From assembly GCA_029959085.1 (NCBI GenBank), contig JARWIR010000002.1:39304233-39368232 (forward strand): DNA of 64,000 bases, given 5' to 3'. Below are positions 42,989 through 55,348 of the stretch, in pieces. The notes beneath the pieces were generated by a model, which saw only the letters and a list, made by a program, of their open reading frames with translations, did not search any database and was not told the origin of the DNA. Made by a program: the position numbers and the translations under genes. Position 1 is the first letter of the stretch, and every line of letters starts with the position of its first letter. Source of the DNA: Nemophila menziesii. Its lineage: Eukaryota; Streptophyta; Magnoliopsida; Boraginales; Hydrophyllaceae.

Positions 42989-44420
42989 TAAAGATAAAAA
43001 CAAAGGGAAGTTTATAAATACACACTTAAGTAATTTTTACCACAATGGGAAGAACATAGCAGAATATATAGAATACATAAAGCAATTACTCAGAAAAATT
43101 TCATGAAGTAATATTCATAAACTACATACCTGTACACTTCTCATATCCATAGTCAACACGGTTTGAATTCAAGATCAGATTAGTTTCGCAATGTAAGAAG
43201 GATTGGGACTTTACTCAGTTCACGAAGAAAGCTATAGATTGTTCATCAAACTTCACTAGTATCCAAAGATCCACTTAACTACTCTCTAATGGCTCAATCA
43301 CTTCTCGATTACATAGCAAAGAATCAAAAGGTCTTTAAGGTTGTAATTTAGGCTTAGGGATGGTATGATAGTATATTTGGATAATTTAGAGTTAGCTTTT
43401 GGCTCTCTCTTCACTAGCCATCAACGAATCGCCCTAGAGCTTGAGCTACTCTCATAAAAAGTTTCTTACTCAACCCAATGAATTCCTTGATGCACACTTT
43501 AGCATCCTTAATAACCCAATTAAAGCATAAGATGTTCACATAAAAATTCCACTTTACCAGTCCGAATATATATATTTCCTTTTCAAATCAATTTTTTTTC
43601 TTTTGTATAGCTATGACTCTCGTTAATGTTGAGATATCACGCTATGTTTCTCATATATATTTTTTCTTTTTATGCCCTTGTTGGCAAAATTTAGCTCGTA
43701 GCTTCTTTTTCATTCAATATTACCCCGGTAAAGGGTTACAATAAAAATCTGTGAATCATCATCAATATAAAGAACAGAGCACAATTAATAAGCTCAAAAA
43801 TCCCATACCAATAACAATTCCCATAATGGTGGACCCACCACCCGAAACTCAAGCTCTAAAACAATTGTCTATGCATCGTGATTCGAGTGCGGGTCATATG
43901 GAAAAGTCCTATAATCTAAAGGAATATGGCTTATAACGTGTTTTAATAAAAAGCTTTAGAAAGGCTAGAAGGGGCTAAGAATAATATAGCATATAAAATC
44001 AAATAACATGGTTAGAAGGTATAAAAAGGCTTCAAGTGGCTTCAATATGAAAGAACTGCCTTAATCACTTTCTACACTATGCAATTTCATTATTTGCTTA
44101 CCTTTAACACTTTCATAAAATGGGTTTGTCAACTAGCTTGGATTCACGGCCTACACACTTCTCAAGGTTCCCTGAGATCGAACATACTTTCTATCGCATT
44201 GCTCACTAATCTTTTCTTTACTATCAATGTGTGTTTTCCTGCAAATACTCAAAGCATACAAAATAAAATAGTTCACAAACATACTACTTACTATCATTAA
44301 TTCACTGAGCTTATGCTTTCAAGCTATTAAACACACTCTACATCTAATTCCCATGTACTAAAATTTTTAATTTCTACCTAAAAACAGAAAAAATGGAGAT
44401 GAGAGACAAAGAATCCCCAC
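42989..44420 (-). other. B2 3' noncoding region
   Basis: About 1.43 kb without a gene, uninterrupted here and so useful as the empty-site reference for both solo LTRs of B1 (ACTAC near 44284, CACCC near 44420). Small open frames such as 43751-43936 are not conserved as proteins. Confidence 0.7.
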
Positions 44421-44457
44421 ACCCCCAACTCAAAAATGAGTCGTGTCCCCACGACTC
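44421..44457 (-). other. B2 internal polypurine box and hairpin
   Basis: ACCCCCAACTCAAAAAT and hairpin GAGTCGTG-TCCC-CACGACTC at 44438-44457, unbroken. Confidence 0.75.
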
Positions 44458-44543
44458 GAAAAAGAATCAAAACAGAAATTAAAATTAGCAGATAAAAGCA
44501 TTTACAGAAATGGTAAGGAAGAAAGAGAACATACTCTCGAGGC

Positions 44544-44837
44544 TTATTGCCTCGCATTATTGACATCCAAGGTAGGATTTGCTGGATCTTTCGTTAATTG
44601 CTCAAGGAGTTTCATGATGTGCACTTGATTAGCATTGATTTGTGCCACATCATTGGCTAAGGAAGTTTGAGCTGGTTCGAATTTGTTTAAACGCTCCTCC
44701 ATATTCTCTTGCCAACTTTGCTCCTTTTCTTCTTTTGAGACTTGCGTAGAACTCGCTCTTCTCACGACTTTCATGATCCAAGCATTATCAATATAACTTT
44801 CCTTAGATTCGAGTTTCTCTTCTTCACCCAATGTAAC
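44544..44837 (-). pseudogene. B2 extra ORF, C-terminal fragment
   Basis: 95 codons matching the coiled-coil end of the B1 ORF (STQVSKEEKEQSW...ANQVHIMKLLEQLTKD). It is cut at the GTAAC duplication (44833-44837) by copia 2 and continues at 49554. Confidence 0.85.
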
Positions 44838-45059
44838 TATTAAGAATGAAAGATAGAAATATAATTTTGTATATTGATTTCATTAATTGTTCATTTACAA
44901 TGTAGCTATTTATAGAGTAACAATACACCTCTTTCTATCTTATCCTATCACACTATTGTTGCTCTTATCCTTAAATACTTTTGTCACTTTGTGTAACAAG
45001 AATTTGTATTTAACTCAAGTGATGAGTTACTTAACTCATCTCTAGTTCTATCCTTATCA
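44838..45059 (-). repeat. Copia 2 3' LTR, 222 bp
   Basis: Plus-strand TATTAAGAATG...ATCCTTATCA, so the sense ends are TGATAAGG and ...CTTAATA, not perfect TG/CA; limits come from the target duplication. TATAAATA complement at 44907-44914. Sense GAGGGGGGGC (45060-45069) beside it is the polypurine tract. Confidence 0.9.
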
Positions 45060-46618
45060 GCCCCCCCTCAAACTGATCATGCGTAGCAATGGAAGTTTGG
45101 ATATACAAGACTGAAAAAGAGAAGTCGATAGGCCCTTTGTAAATATATCAGCTACTTGATCTAAAGAAGAAACATGTATAATATGTAGTAATTTAGCTTG
45201 AAATTGTTCTCTAACAAAATGAAAGTCAACATCAATATGGCGAGTTCGCGTGTGAAAAACAGGATTTGAAGCTAATGCAATAGCTGAAATGTTATCACAT
45301 GATAAGACAGGACTAGGTAGAACAATATGCAAGCTTTTTAAGAGAAATTGAAGCCATTTTAGCTCAGCTGAAACATGAGCCATTTCTCTATATTCAGCTT
45401 CCGTGGATGAACGAGAGACTGTAGATTGCTTTTTAGACCCCAAGAAATCAAATTAGTACCAAGAAAAATACAATAACCCGTAGTAGACCTCCTGTCAATA
45501 GTACAGCTAGCCCAGTCAGAATCTGAGAAGGCTTGAAACTTAGAAGCTGGTGGAGTAAAAACCAACCCAAAATTAATTGTTCCTTTAATATAGCGCAACA
45601 GTTTCTTTAAAGCCTCAAAATCAGCAGTAGTAGGCTTATGCATACATTGACAGATTTTATTTACTGCATAAGAGATATCAGGCCTGGAGATGGTTAAATA
45701 CAGAAGAGCACCTGTAAGACTTCTAAATAAAGTGATATCTTCAAAAGGTAGTAAACCATAATCAGAAATTACTGCATATTTATTAACTGTGGGAGTTGGA
45801 GATGAATTACAACTAACCATACCAGCCTTAGATAATATAAAACTAGCATAAGCAGCTTGAGACACTGTTAAGCGAGATGAAGAACGTGTAATTTCCAAAC
45901 CCAAGAAATAAGACAGATCTCCTAAATCCTTCATATGAAACCTTGATTTAAGAGCTAAAATGACAGATGTAATGTGAGTAGAATTAGCACCAGTAATAAT
46001 GAGGTCATCAACATAGACCAAAACAATAGTTAAACTGTCATTAGCACCAGATACAAACATTGAGGAGTCAGCTACACTTGCCATAAACCCCTGAGAAACA
46101 AGAAAAGCAGTGAGTAATTGGTACCAAGCTCGTGGAGCTTGTTTTAAGCCATAGAGCGAGCGCTGAAGTTTACAAACATATGAAGGTTTATCCTTATCTA
46201 CAAACCCAGCTGGTTGATGCATATAAACATCATCATCCAGAATTCCATGAAGAAAAGAATTTGATACATCTAATTGCTTAAGAACCCAATTGTTTGAGAC
46301 AGCCAGAGCTAAAATAATTCGAATAGGCTGGTGTTTAACAACGACACTAAATGTTTCATTATAATCTATACCAAACTCTTGTGAAAAACCACGAGCAACT
46401 AATGATGCTTTATAACGAGCTATCTCACCATTAGCATGGCGTTTTATTTTAAAAATCCATTTACAGGTAATAGGGGATCTTCCAAGAAGGGGAGGAACTA
46501 GAACCCAGGTACCTTGACTCATTAGAGCTTTGTATTCATCACACATTGCAGATTGCCAACAAGGGTACTTAGCAGCTTCTTTGTAGGACACAGGTTCAAT
46601 AAGGGGAGGACTTAACAA
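45057..46618 (-). pseudogene. Copia 2 reverse transcriptase and RNase H
   Basis: Frame 46618-45359 (419 codons) holds the whole RT: KWIFKIKRHANGEI, LKQLDVSNSFLHGIL, YGLKQAPRAWY, and VYVDDLIITG with the catalytic YVDD, then the connection and first RNase H Asp (FSDSDWAS). A frame change near 45400-45440 leads into 45443-45057 with STEAEYREMA and HTRTRHIDVDFHFVRE. Arranged after the integrase, as in all copia elements. Not translatable as one protein in this copy. Confidence 0.92.
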
Positions 46619-46648
46619 GGTGGACTAACATCTATAAGAAGGCCTAAG

Positions 46649-47971
46649 TCAACCAGTCTTAGACCTTGTAACCATAGGATGAGATGGAACAGGTGGAACA
46701 GTTGTGGATGGAGATACAAGTGGTTCAGTGTGAGTAGTAGGAGAGGACAACTCAGTCTGTGAAGCAAATGGATGAGTCAAAGAGTCAAGATTGACTGAGG
46801 AAGTGAAAATATCTACAAAGGTAGATGATTGATTTAAGGACTCATAAGACTCAGTAGGAGTAGACAATTTACGAAAAGGAAATGAGGATTCATGAAAGAC
46901 CACATGTCTAGAAACAAACACTCTATTGGTTTCAATGGACAAGCATTTATACCCTTTGGACAAACTGCAATAACCTAAGAATACACAGGGAGTGGATTTT
47001 GGAGATAGTTTATTTTTGGTATATGGCTTTAGCTAAGGATAACACAAGAAACCAAAGACCTTTAGATGATAATAAGAAGGAGGAGCATTATATAAAAGTT
47101 GAAAAGGAGATTTATTGTGTAAGACAGTAGTAGGCATTAAATTAATCAAATAAACTGCCATATAGAGAGCTTCACGCCAAAAAGATGTAGGCTAAAAGCT
47201 ATGACTTAGAAGGGATAAGGTAGTCTCAATAAGATGCCTATGCCTGCGCTCAGAGACACCATTTTGTTCAGGGGTGTGAGGACAAGATTTTTGATGTAGA
47301 ACACCATGAGTTTGAAGAGAATTTTGTAGAGAATGATGAAGATATTCACCACCATTATCACTTCGGAGTATTTTAATCTTAGCATCAAATTGAGTGCAAA
47401 CCATATTGTAAAAGTTTTGAAAAACTTGACTGACTTCAGACTTAAAACGTAAAGGGAAAATCCAAGAATATCGAGTATAATCATCAACAAACACAATATA
47501 ATAGCGAAAATTAGAACATGAAGGTACATGGGAAGAGCCCCAAACATCACTATGGACAAGTTCAAAAGGTTTACAAGTAACAGTTGTAGATAAAGGAAAA
47601 GATAGTTTACGTGGTTTTGAAATAGAACAAGAGTTACATGAAACACCATAATGATCTAATTTGGTGTTTAAAACAGAGGATAACAAAATTGATGCAGAGG
47701 AAGAGGGATGACCAAGACACTGGTGCCATAGTTCAGTAGATGAAGACACAGTAGTGGATGAAAGACACAACACAGATGAAGATGGAGTAGAAGAGGCTGA
47801 ACTTGAACCAAAGACTAATGGATAAAGGCCACCTCTACATTGGCCCTGAAACACACAACAAGACTTAGAGTCAATTTTTAGACACAGAATCTGATGTGAA
47901 GACAATAGAACAGTTATTGTCCTTAGTAAACTGAGATATAGACAATAAATTCGAGGTGATTTTAGGGACAT
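46649..47971 (-). pseudogene. Copia 2 integrase
   Basis: Frame 47971-47192 contains the zinc finger (WHQCLGHPS...CNSCSISK), Asp in HSDVWGSS, Asp in RSDNGGEY and Glu in NGVSERRHRH, so the DDE triad is intact. A TAG follows at 47192; another stop lies near 47035 where the family has Trp; 46963-46649 carries the SKGYKCL motif and a Ser/Thr-rich linker to RT ending at a TGA near 46649. Confidence 0.88.
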
Positions 47972-49208
47972 AAAGAATTGAATTTAAATGAAAGGAAGAA
48001 GAAGATGAGAATAGCTTACTGTGACCCACGTTAGCAATCTCCAAAGTGTTACCATTACCCACAGCTACATTCTGAGCTCCATTATACGGAACAGAGTTTT
48101 GAAGTAAATTTTGATTATGTGTAACGTGACTATTCGCACCAGAATCAAGGTACCATAATTCAGGGTCATATTGAGATGAAGAAGAAGATGAAGCTGAGGC
48201 TGAAGCCGAGTTCGAGGTTTGAGTAGCTAATTCCATGCGTTGCTGAGCTTTAGGTGAAGGAAACGTATTAAAATCATTACACGAATAGCAGTCAATAGCT
48301 GAATGGACAAATTTGAGACAGATTTGACACGTTGGAGGTCCAACATATTGATTTTGCACCGGTGACTGATAGAAATTAGATCGAACACGAGCACGAACTC
48401 TACCACGAGGATTATAACCACCACGACCCCTTGAATTTGAATTTGAGGGGTAATTTGAACTTGTGAAATTCGAATGAACAGATGAGGTTGGAGTAGAGGT
48501 TGGAGTAAATAGAACAGATGGAGTTTGCAACGCCGGATCAGAAACTTCATTCATCTTCATATGTAACTCTTCTGAAACTAACAAGCTACCCAACGAATGA
48601 AAGCTTAATGTTGATGTCTGAGCATTCGTAATATGAATGCTTGATTTAAATTGATTATATTCTGCAGGTAAGCCCTTCAAGGTGTACATGATTATGTCTT
48701 CAAGTGGAAGAGCTAAAGCCGCCGTCTCTAAACCATCACACAAGTCTTGAATCTCAGCGAGATAAGCCGTCATCGATTTTTCACCTTTCTGAACATTACA
48801 AAGCTTCATTTTAAGCTTATGAACATGGGTACGACATTGATATACAAAGATGTCCTCAAATTTCTTCCATACCTCATACGCAGTGGGTAACTTGACAACT
48901 TGAGATAGAATAGACGGAACCATCGCAGAGAGAAGAGAAACTTTTAGTTGCTGGTCTTCAATAATCCACGTCGAAAAAGATGAATCCGACATAGATGGAG
49001 TAGTAATTGAACCGTTAACATGGCGGAGGTAGCCATGAGCTTCGAGAATCGCCTCCTATTGAGCACGCCACAAAACGTAATTAGTAGAATCGAGCTTCAC
49101 TTGAACTAGCGACGCCCAGTTCTGACGAAGAAGAAGAAGACCCGCCGGAATAGAAGAACTCGACAAGATGAGTGGTGTAGCGTGTGATGAAGAGGATGAA
49201 GTCGCCAT
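47871..49208 (-). pseudogene. Copia 2 Gag and protease
   Basis: The gene begins with ATG at 49208; reading in frame, a TAG at 49056-49058 (codon 51) interrupts it, and the remainder (from 48992) is open for 373 codons. It has a UBN2-like gag (AYEVWKKFEDIF, MYTLKGLPAEYNQFKSS), a zinc knuckle CQICLKFVHSAIDC and the protease active site WYLDSGANSHVT. It ends by frameshift near 47880 just ahead of the integrase. Confidence 0.9.
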
Positions 49209-49314
49209 AGTAAGAGGTGGTGAGAGATTAAAAACGAAAAATTAGAATCTAAATATCGGGTTTAGTCAAAGCACACCATTAAAGGTGTTGAAAGCTTTGA
49301 AAAAAACCCTTATG

Positions 49315-49326
49315 GCTCTGATACCA
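49315..49326 (-). other. Copia 2 primer-binding site, initiator-Met type
   Basis: Sense TGGTATCAGAGC, directly next to the 5' LTR. Confidence 0.9.
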
Positions 49327-49548
49327 TATTAATAATTAAATATAGAAATATAATTTTGTATATTGATTTCATTAATTGTTCATTTACAATGTAGATATTT
49401 ATAGAGTAACAATACACCTCTTTCTATCTTATCCTATCACACTATTGTTGCTCTTATCCTTAACTACTTTTGTCACTTTGTGTAACAAGAATTTGTATTT
49501 AACTCAAGTGATGAGTTACTTAACTCATCTCTAGTTCTATCCTTATCA
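49327..49548 (-). repeat. Copia 2 5' LTR, 222 bp
   Basis: Differs from the 3' LTR at five sites, three of them G/T changes within the first 15 bases of the plus-strand reading. TATAAATA complement at 49396-49403. Confidence 0.9.
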
Positions 49549-49553
49549 GTAAC

Positions 49554-50466
49554 ATTCGCTTTTCGCACAAGACACGTGATCATAGTAGGAAATTAAACAT
49601 TATAAACTGATTTAGGAGAGACCGAAAATCGCATCACCTCCTCATAGATCAACTGTGCCACATCTACTTCTTCTCCTCTCAAAATACAATCCAAAAGTAG
49701 AGCGTTCTTTTTAGTAACATCCCAAGTTCGTGTGTTTCCAAAGACATTATGAATAAGGAAATTATGCCAAACCCTCGCATCCGATTGAAGATATTTGTAA
49801 GGCCAAGGTGCCTTTAATTCTCCCTTATGTGATTGCACTTTCTACTTGTCTAAAACATGCTCAAAAAGTAATTCCTCTTCAAAGATTTTGTCTAGCAACC
49901 GCTTCACTATACTTGCAATATCCAATTAATTTCTTAAACTTGAAGTGGTTTCTAATCTCATTAACTGTGAAAGGAACGAACTTTCCTTTAATCGGAACAC
50001 AACCTTTACAATCCCGGCTAAAGAGGCCTAAATAGAAATCTAAAACTAACTCATGACATAATTCAGAACGTCTTACCATGAACGTAGTCCAACCCAATTT
50101 TTCAAAAAGCTCCAAGAATGTCTTATACTCTCTTGTACCAACTTCTTCATTGAATACTTTCTCATAAGCAAAAGGTAGTTCCTTTAATTGTTTTTCTGCA
50201 GAAGCTTTCAAGGCCTTTGAAGCTTCCTCTTTTTCCGTGGGTGTAGGACCTTTGAAGGGAAGAGGTTGTGTTTTCTCCTTTGAATAAAAGTAAAGCCTTT
50301 TTCCATTAGTATCAAACATAGCTAGCTTACCTCCATCTTCAACATCGATTTTACACTTAGCTTTAGAACTAGAACCTTTGTTATTTGATTTCTTCTCAAT
50401 TAAACCCAATACCTTGCTTTTCTTCACCTCCCTCTTGTTAGATAATGTTTCTGTTCTTTTAGTCAT
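49554..50466 (-). pseudogene. B2 extra ORF, N-terminal and central part
   Basis: ATG at 50466 (MTKRTETLSNKREVKK). Frame 50472-49879 matches residues 1-195 of the B1 protein; a small indel near 49890 shifts to frame 49838-49593; a stop follows near 49590 where B1 reads through. Copia 2 then separates the last quarter. Same domain plan as B1. Confidence 0.85.
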
Positions 50467-50890
50467 CCTCAATTGACCCCCAACTCAAAGCTTTAACAAC
50501 TCTTGAAATTTGAACTTTTGAATTTTTGGTTGAACAAGCTTGATTTGGTTTAGGAAAGATGAATTGATGATGAATCTCTATGTGGGTAAGGTGAATTCTT
50601 GATGGATTGGTATGGATTTAAGAATTTGTAGGATGAATTTTGAAAATTTAAGCTTTTGATTCTTCAATTTGATGTGTTTGGTGAGAATTTGGTGCTTGAT
50701 GTCTCCTTTGTAATGATGTGGAGAGAAGATTTGATGTGTTTTTATGATGATTGGGTAGTGTTTTGATGATTGGGGAAGGTTTGAATGAGCTTTAATGGAG
50801 TTGGGAGAGGTTTGGAGAAGAACGAGAGGCTTAAGGATTAATAAATTCGGAATAAAGCTAACCTCCTTCTTTTAAAACGCAACTTTTTTC
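50467..50890 (-). other. Leader of the B2 extra ORF
   Basis: GACCCCCAACTCAAAG box at 50475-50490, then about 400 bp conserved with B1 and B3. No gene. Confidence 0.5.
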
Positions 50891-50894
50891 TCTC

Positions 50895-51210
50895 TCCAGC
50901 AGCTACCTGCGGTATACCGGGGCTGAGGTCCGGTATACCGGACCTTCTGCTCTTCGAAATTTTTAATCCTCGGCAAAAAACCCGAATCTCCTACCCGTGT
51001 CACGGGTTTTTGGTCCCCGCGGTATACCGGGGCTGTGGTCTGGTATACCGGACCTGAAGTCCTGATTTTTTTCTTCTCGGCCAAAAAACCAAGTAAATAC
51101 CCCGTGTTACGGGTATTTTTCTCTGCGGTATACCGGGGCTGAGGCGCGGTATACCGGACTGATGGTCAGAATTTTCCGAAAAATTTCGTTTTCTCCTCCC
51201 GAACTCGATT
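50895..51210 (-). repeat. B2 palindromic array, 106-110 bp units
   Basis: GGTATACCGG begins at 50911, 51021 and 51127. A second core CGGTATACCG follows each about 20 bp on, and a hairpin such as ACCCGTGTCACGGGT ends each of the first two units. The most regular array in the window: cores are perfect 10-12 bp palindromes. A 70-codon frame (51084-50872) merely reflects the repeat. Confidence 0.9.
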
Positions 51211-51385
51211 TCTCCAATACCTAAGCATCAAAAACACTAATACCTTTCTCAAATATGCAATATCGACTAAAAAAAACTAAACTAAACTAAATACGTAAAA
51301 GACATAAAAACTTAAACAAATTGCGGGTTGTCTCCCGTACAGCACTTTTATTTAACGTCTTTCAAAGTTAGACGCGTTACCTCTA

Positions 51386-52113
51386 TCAAGATTTGCGAAT
51401 ATAGCCTCCCAAACAACGAGTTAGGGTATGAACTTCAACTAATATGCGCTTGATCCCTTTCTTGGGTCGAATTTCTATCACCTTGGCTGAAACAACCTTA
51501 GTGACAATGAATGGTCCCATCCACGAGTCTTTGAAACTACGTGGCCTATTTTCGTGTTTGTGAGCTTTCCATAGAACTTCATGTCCAACCCCTAACTCAA
51601 TTTTGGCTCAGTATCCACAGGTTTTAAGTGGATCTTCTCCGGAGGGACTTTGTGATGTGAAAGGTTGTGGATGACAGGTACGGTGGGATCTAACTTCCTT
51701 GTTTTCTTGCTCAAGACATAGAAGGTCTCGGATATGTTCTTTGCATGAAGGGTAATGGTCCGTTCTTGGAAGTTGATGACACTTTGACTCGTGGCCATGA
51801 AGGGTCGTCCAAGTATAATTGGAACCTGCTTACCAGCATCAAACTCAAGTATAACAAAGTCAGTAGGGATGGCGATACTACCTACACGGACTAAGACGTC
51901 CTCCATTGTTCCCCATGTCTTGGTAACTGAGTTGTCAGTGAACTGCAACTTCACTGGAGCTTTCTCTGATTTCCACGGGGCTAGACTTGGTTGGTTCTTC
52001 TTCGGTACTCGGAACCTCCACGGCACTAACGGCAGCATGTGGTACTTCCTTCTCTTCTTCAATTTCAAGGCAAATAGCCTTACAAGCTTCGAACCCAACA
52101 TTGTCATCACCAC
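51386..52113 (-). pseudogene. B2 protease end and integrase C-terminal-like domain, with internal deletion
   Basis: Frame 52113-51592 covers the second half of the protease (VILEFDAGKQVPIILGRPF) and its tail; the C-terminal-like domain continues to a TGA at 51386-51388 after a frameshift near 51600. Near 51975 the text jumps from the acidic Gag linker to the part after the active site: relative to B1 about 596 bp are missing, including the DVGSG motif. Confidence 0.83.
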
Positions 52114-53650
52114 CTTCGATAGCCTTCAATTCTTTTTGTTCCATTAAATTCGTTAGAACTTTGTTCAATTGTTCTACTTGAGTACCTAAAATCTGAATTG
52201 CGGCATCTTGTCCTCGTAACTTTCATCCTGAGCGTTCATATTCGTGGTCAAACGGTCCAAGACTTTTACTAATTGTTGATTATCCATAGTTCCCTCTTGA
52301 GGATACTGTGGTAAAGCTTTATGATCTAATGAATCGATATAGGAATCTTGAACAGGTTGTTGAGGGGGAGCAGGTCTATTTTGATGTTGATTTTGATACT
52401 AACCTCTTGGTTGGAAAATGTTGTTCTGGGGGCGCGGTTGATAATGACCAGGATTAGCGGCTCCCAGAGGATTTGAATATTGCATACCCGGATGGTTTCG
52501 GTTACCGAATTGATAACCTCCTCGGTTGGATATGAAATAAACTGATTGTGGATTTCCTTCGCTCTCTTCCCAAGTATTATTATTAACCCCACATTGTTGA
52601 CAACCTTGTGCTTCTTGTACTACGTTTGCTGCGGCTAAATTTTTCTGCATCTCTAGCTTAAGTTCTTTGATTTGATTTTCTAATGCGGATACTTGAGCTG
52701 AGTTCGAAGTTTCTGCATCTAAACGAAGCGTACCTCGGGTCTTTGCTACAGAAGCTCGCGTAGAGGGCCAACTCGTTTCTTGTTCAATAATATTTTCCAA
52801 AACCTCGGCAGCTTCATTATGGTGCATGGACACGAAATTTCCCTTTCCTATGTTATCCACCTTCTCTCTACCTTGACTGTTGAGACCTTCATAGAATATA
52901 GCTAACTGTAAAGAGGGGGTATAACCATGGAGCGGACATCTTACTAACTTATGTTGGAACCTTGTCCATGATTCTCCTACTGTTTCTCCATCTTCTTGAC
53001 AAAATCTCGCAAGCTCGCTTTGGTCTTTGAGTCTCATACTCTTCAGATAAAAACGGTTAAAGAAGGCGGCTTGAAGTTCTGTCCATGAATTAATTGTCCC
53101 TGGTGGTTGCCTATCTAGCCATTCACCAGCTCTACCGGTCAGAAAGAACGAAAACATATGACAATACAGTTGCTCGCGTGTAATGCCTAGAGTAACATAA
53201 GCATCACAAATCTGCATAAACTTCTGAATCGCTCTTACCGGATCTTGAATTGTTGTACCACTGTAGAGTCCAAAACTTTGAAACTGACTAAGCATTACCC
53301 GGATCGGGTCGAAATTTAATGTTCTGAATCTCTGGAGGACGGTAACCTATTGGTTGAACATAAAACGGCACGTGAAGGCCAGGAAGGTCTTGCTCAACTC
53401 GGTTCTGATTAACATTGTTTTGCCCGTTACCTCTTCCTAGTGGTTGTTGTACACCAGGTGGAATGAATGGTGGTGGCCCTCCTGGTGCATAGTATTGTAA
53501 TCCTTCAGGTGGGATTACAAGTGGTGGATCTCACTGACCTTGTACGCCTGCCATAGCTCTTCTTAAGGCCTTTTCCTCACGAACACGTTTGTTATAAGAT
53601 CTGAAACTCCTCTCAGGCTCCGGTAACGGAGGCCAAGAATTAAACACTGT
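52114..53650 (-). pseudogene. B2 Gag
   Basis: Frame 53295-52399 contains the gag domain (DAYVTLGITREQLYCH, WTELQAAFFNRFY). Upstream, one extra A near 53298 shifts the frame; downstream a TAG at 52399-52401 ends it, and 52168-51935 continues the linker. The zinc knuckle has lost its His and last Cys (CQQCGVNNNTWEES), unlike B1 and B3. Confidence 0.86.
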
Positions 53651-53780
53651 GAAACCTGAAAAAGACTAAACCAAACCACAAGCGTAAATCCGGAAAAACA
53701 AAAACTAAAATTTGAAAAATAAAAATTAACTAAAAAATAATACTCGAAATAGATAACCCACACGCTAACGAGACACATGT

Positions 53781-53797
53781 CCCCGGCAGCGGCGCCA
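53781..53797 (-). other. B2 primer-binding site
   Basis: Plus-strand CCCCGGCAGCGGCGCCA, the same as in element A. Confidence 0.87.
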
Positions 53798-53803
53798 AAA
53801 ACT

Positions 53804-55343
53804 TGGTGTCGCCTAGGGTGTGATAGAATAAGATAAATAATAAGTCAGAAAACAACGCACTCTCACCTTAGACAGGCACAGTACTGCAAGTATTACAGGA
53901 CGTATGCAAGTTTTAATGATAAGAAAGTTCGTTCTCAGGGACTTAGTGTGTTATACGAATGGATAGAAATAACGAGTGAGAAGTAATTAATTAAAAGACA
54001 AGAAAATAAATAGATAATAAATTCGAATTACTAAATTAAACTAAAGAAAATAAAGGAAGTAAATTAAATACAAAGAAATATGAGATGAGAAGTATAACAT
54101 AGGTTTTGCTAGTATGCACTAATCCTTCTAATTCTTTCTATTAAATCTAGTTAATAAGGGAGATAATTAGCTCTTAGATACGTAGTCAGGATTCAAAATT
54201 CCCATACCTTAGACCTTGAGAGCGACTAAGGGGGCTACGGACACACCACGAGGCTGGTTCAAATAGGGTTATCCTGCGCTACTAGGGCCCTAAGCAATCT
54301 GTTTCCATACATGGTAATAGTGATTAAATATTACCCTAATGACTATCTAGCTAGAATTAGTGTTGTCAGGACCAATATCGACACTAGACGTTATGTGGTG
54401 TTTTAATAATTAGACACCCAGCTAAGGTGATCATCTAATTACTATTAAGGTAATCCTAAATGTTGCGCACCGCAAGGAAAACAATCATTAAATCAAAACA
54501 CATAAACAAATATAAAGGTAAGCAGCTGATATCAGATTAAAACATGTAATTCCCAAAGAAACTTAGATAGAAAGAAATTATAATTCATAGATTATACATG
54601 ATGCAAAACCCAAGCTATGGGAAGTTTAGTTTATACCTGAAGAAAATAAACTAAAGGAAATAATAAAAGACATCATCTTGCTCTCTACAATAACTTGGAA
54701 GAATAAAACCTTAAGAACTAATTACTATGAGGCAAGGATGATTTACAAGTTATATAAGAGTGTATTTATAGGTGTTTAGAAGACCTAATTCGTTTTCTTG
54801 AAGGAGAAGGTAAGTAATGGACTCCAAGCCCAACTCAAATTCGTAACCCTAAAACATGAAATCAGGCCCGTTTTTGTTTTGGTCCTAGCAGTTTCAATAC
54901 TCATCTGTTTGACGCATATGAGTAGTCAAAATTCATCGCCTCGGAAAGATCTTTAACTTTACTCTTGACCTTTTCTAGAAATTCCACACCGATCTTGAGA
55001 TATAAGCTGATTTCTGGTCGTAGGTGCAGAAATTCAGGATTAAGGCAGCTTTTTCTTTTCCATGTTTTTAGCTTTTGTTTCCTTATCTCCAATTTCCATG
55101 CTCATCTCTTTCCATATCTTGTAGTCTTTGACTTGGACTCTAATTAATCCCCATAATTATCTTTAAAGCTTCACACTAAACAAATAATTAAACCCAATAT
55201 AATCTAAAAATATTATTTTACTAAATCAAGACTCAAAATAGGAAAGTGCACTATTTCTCAAGAAAAACGATTAGAAAGACTTCTAAATCACTAAAAATGA
55301 TGTCTCATCCTAACATAAATCTATAAAAAATGAGGAGAACTCA
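53804..55343 (-). repeat. B2 5' LTR, 1540 bp
   Basis: Ends TGGTGTCGCC and GAGGAGAACTCA; the last bases differ from the usual GAGACATCA. TATAAATA complement at 54763-54770. Followed by ATAAG and the resumed B3 LTR. Confidence 0.93.
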
Positions 55344-55348
55344 ATAAG

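Larger units (their letters stand above)
44838..49548 (-). mobile_element. Ty1/copia element 2, short LTRs, degenerate
   Basis: 222-bp LTRs at both ends, primer site, gag to RNase H in copia order, and a perfect target duplication GTAAC (44833-44837, 49549-49553). LTRs differ at 5 of 222 positions. The coding region has at least five stops or frameshifts. Short LTRs and gag style suggest the Ale/Ivana group; not certain. Confidence 0.94.
41413..55343 (-). mobile_element. B2: complete non-autonomous Athila-derived element carrying copia 2
   Basis: Both LTRs (41413-42953, 53804-55343) and a perfect 5-bp duplication ATAAG (41408-41412 and 55344-55348) inside the B3 LTR. Same order as B1. It carries a copia element in its extra ORF and a deletion of about 600 bp that removes the protease active site, and its Gag is frameshifted. 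Confidence 0.95.
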
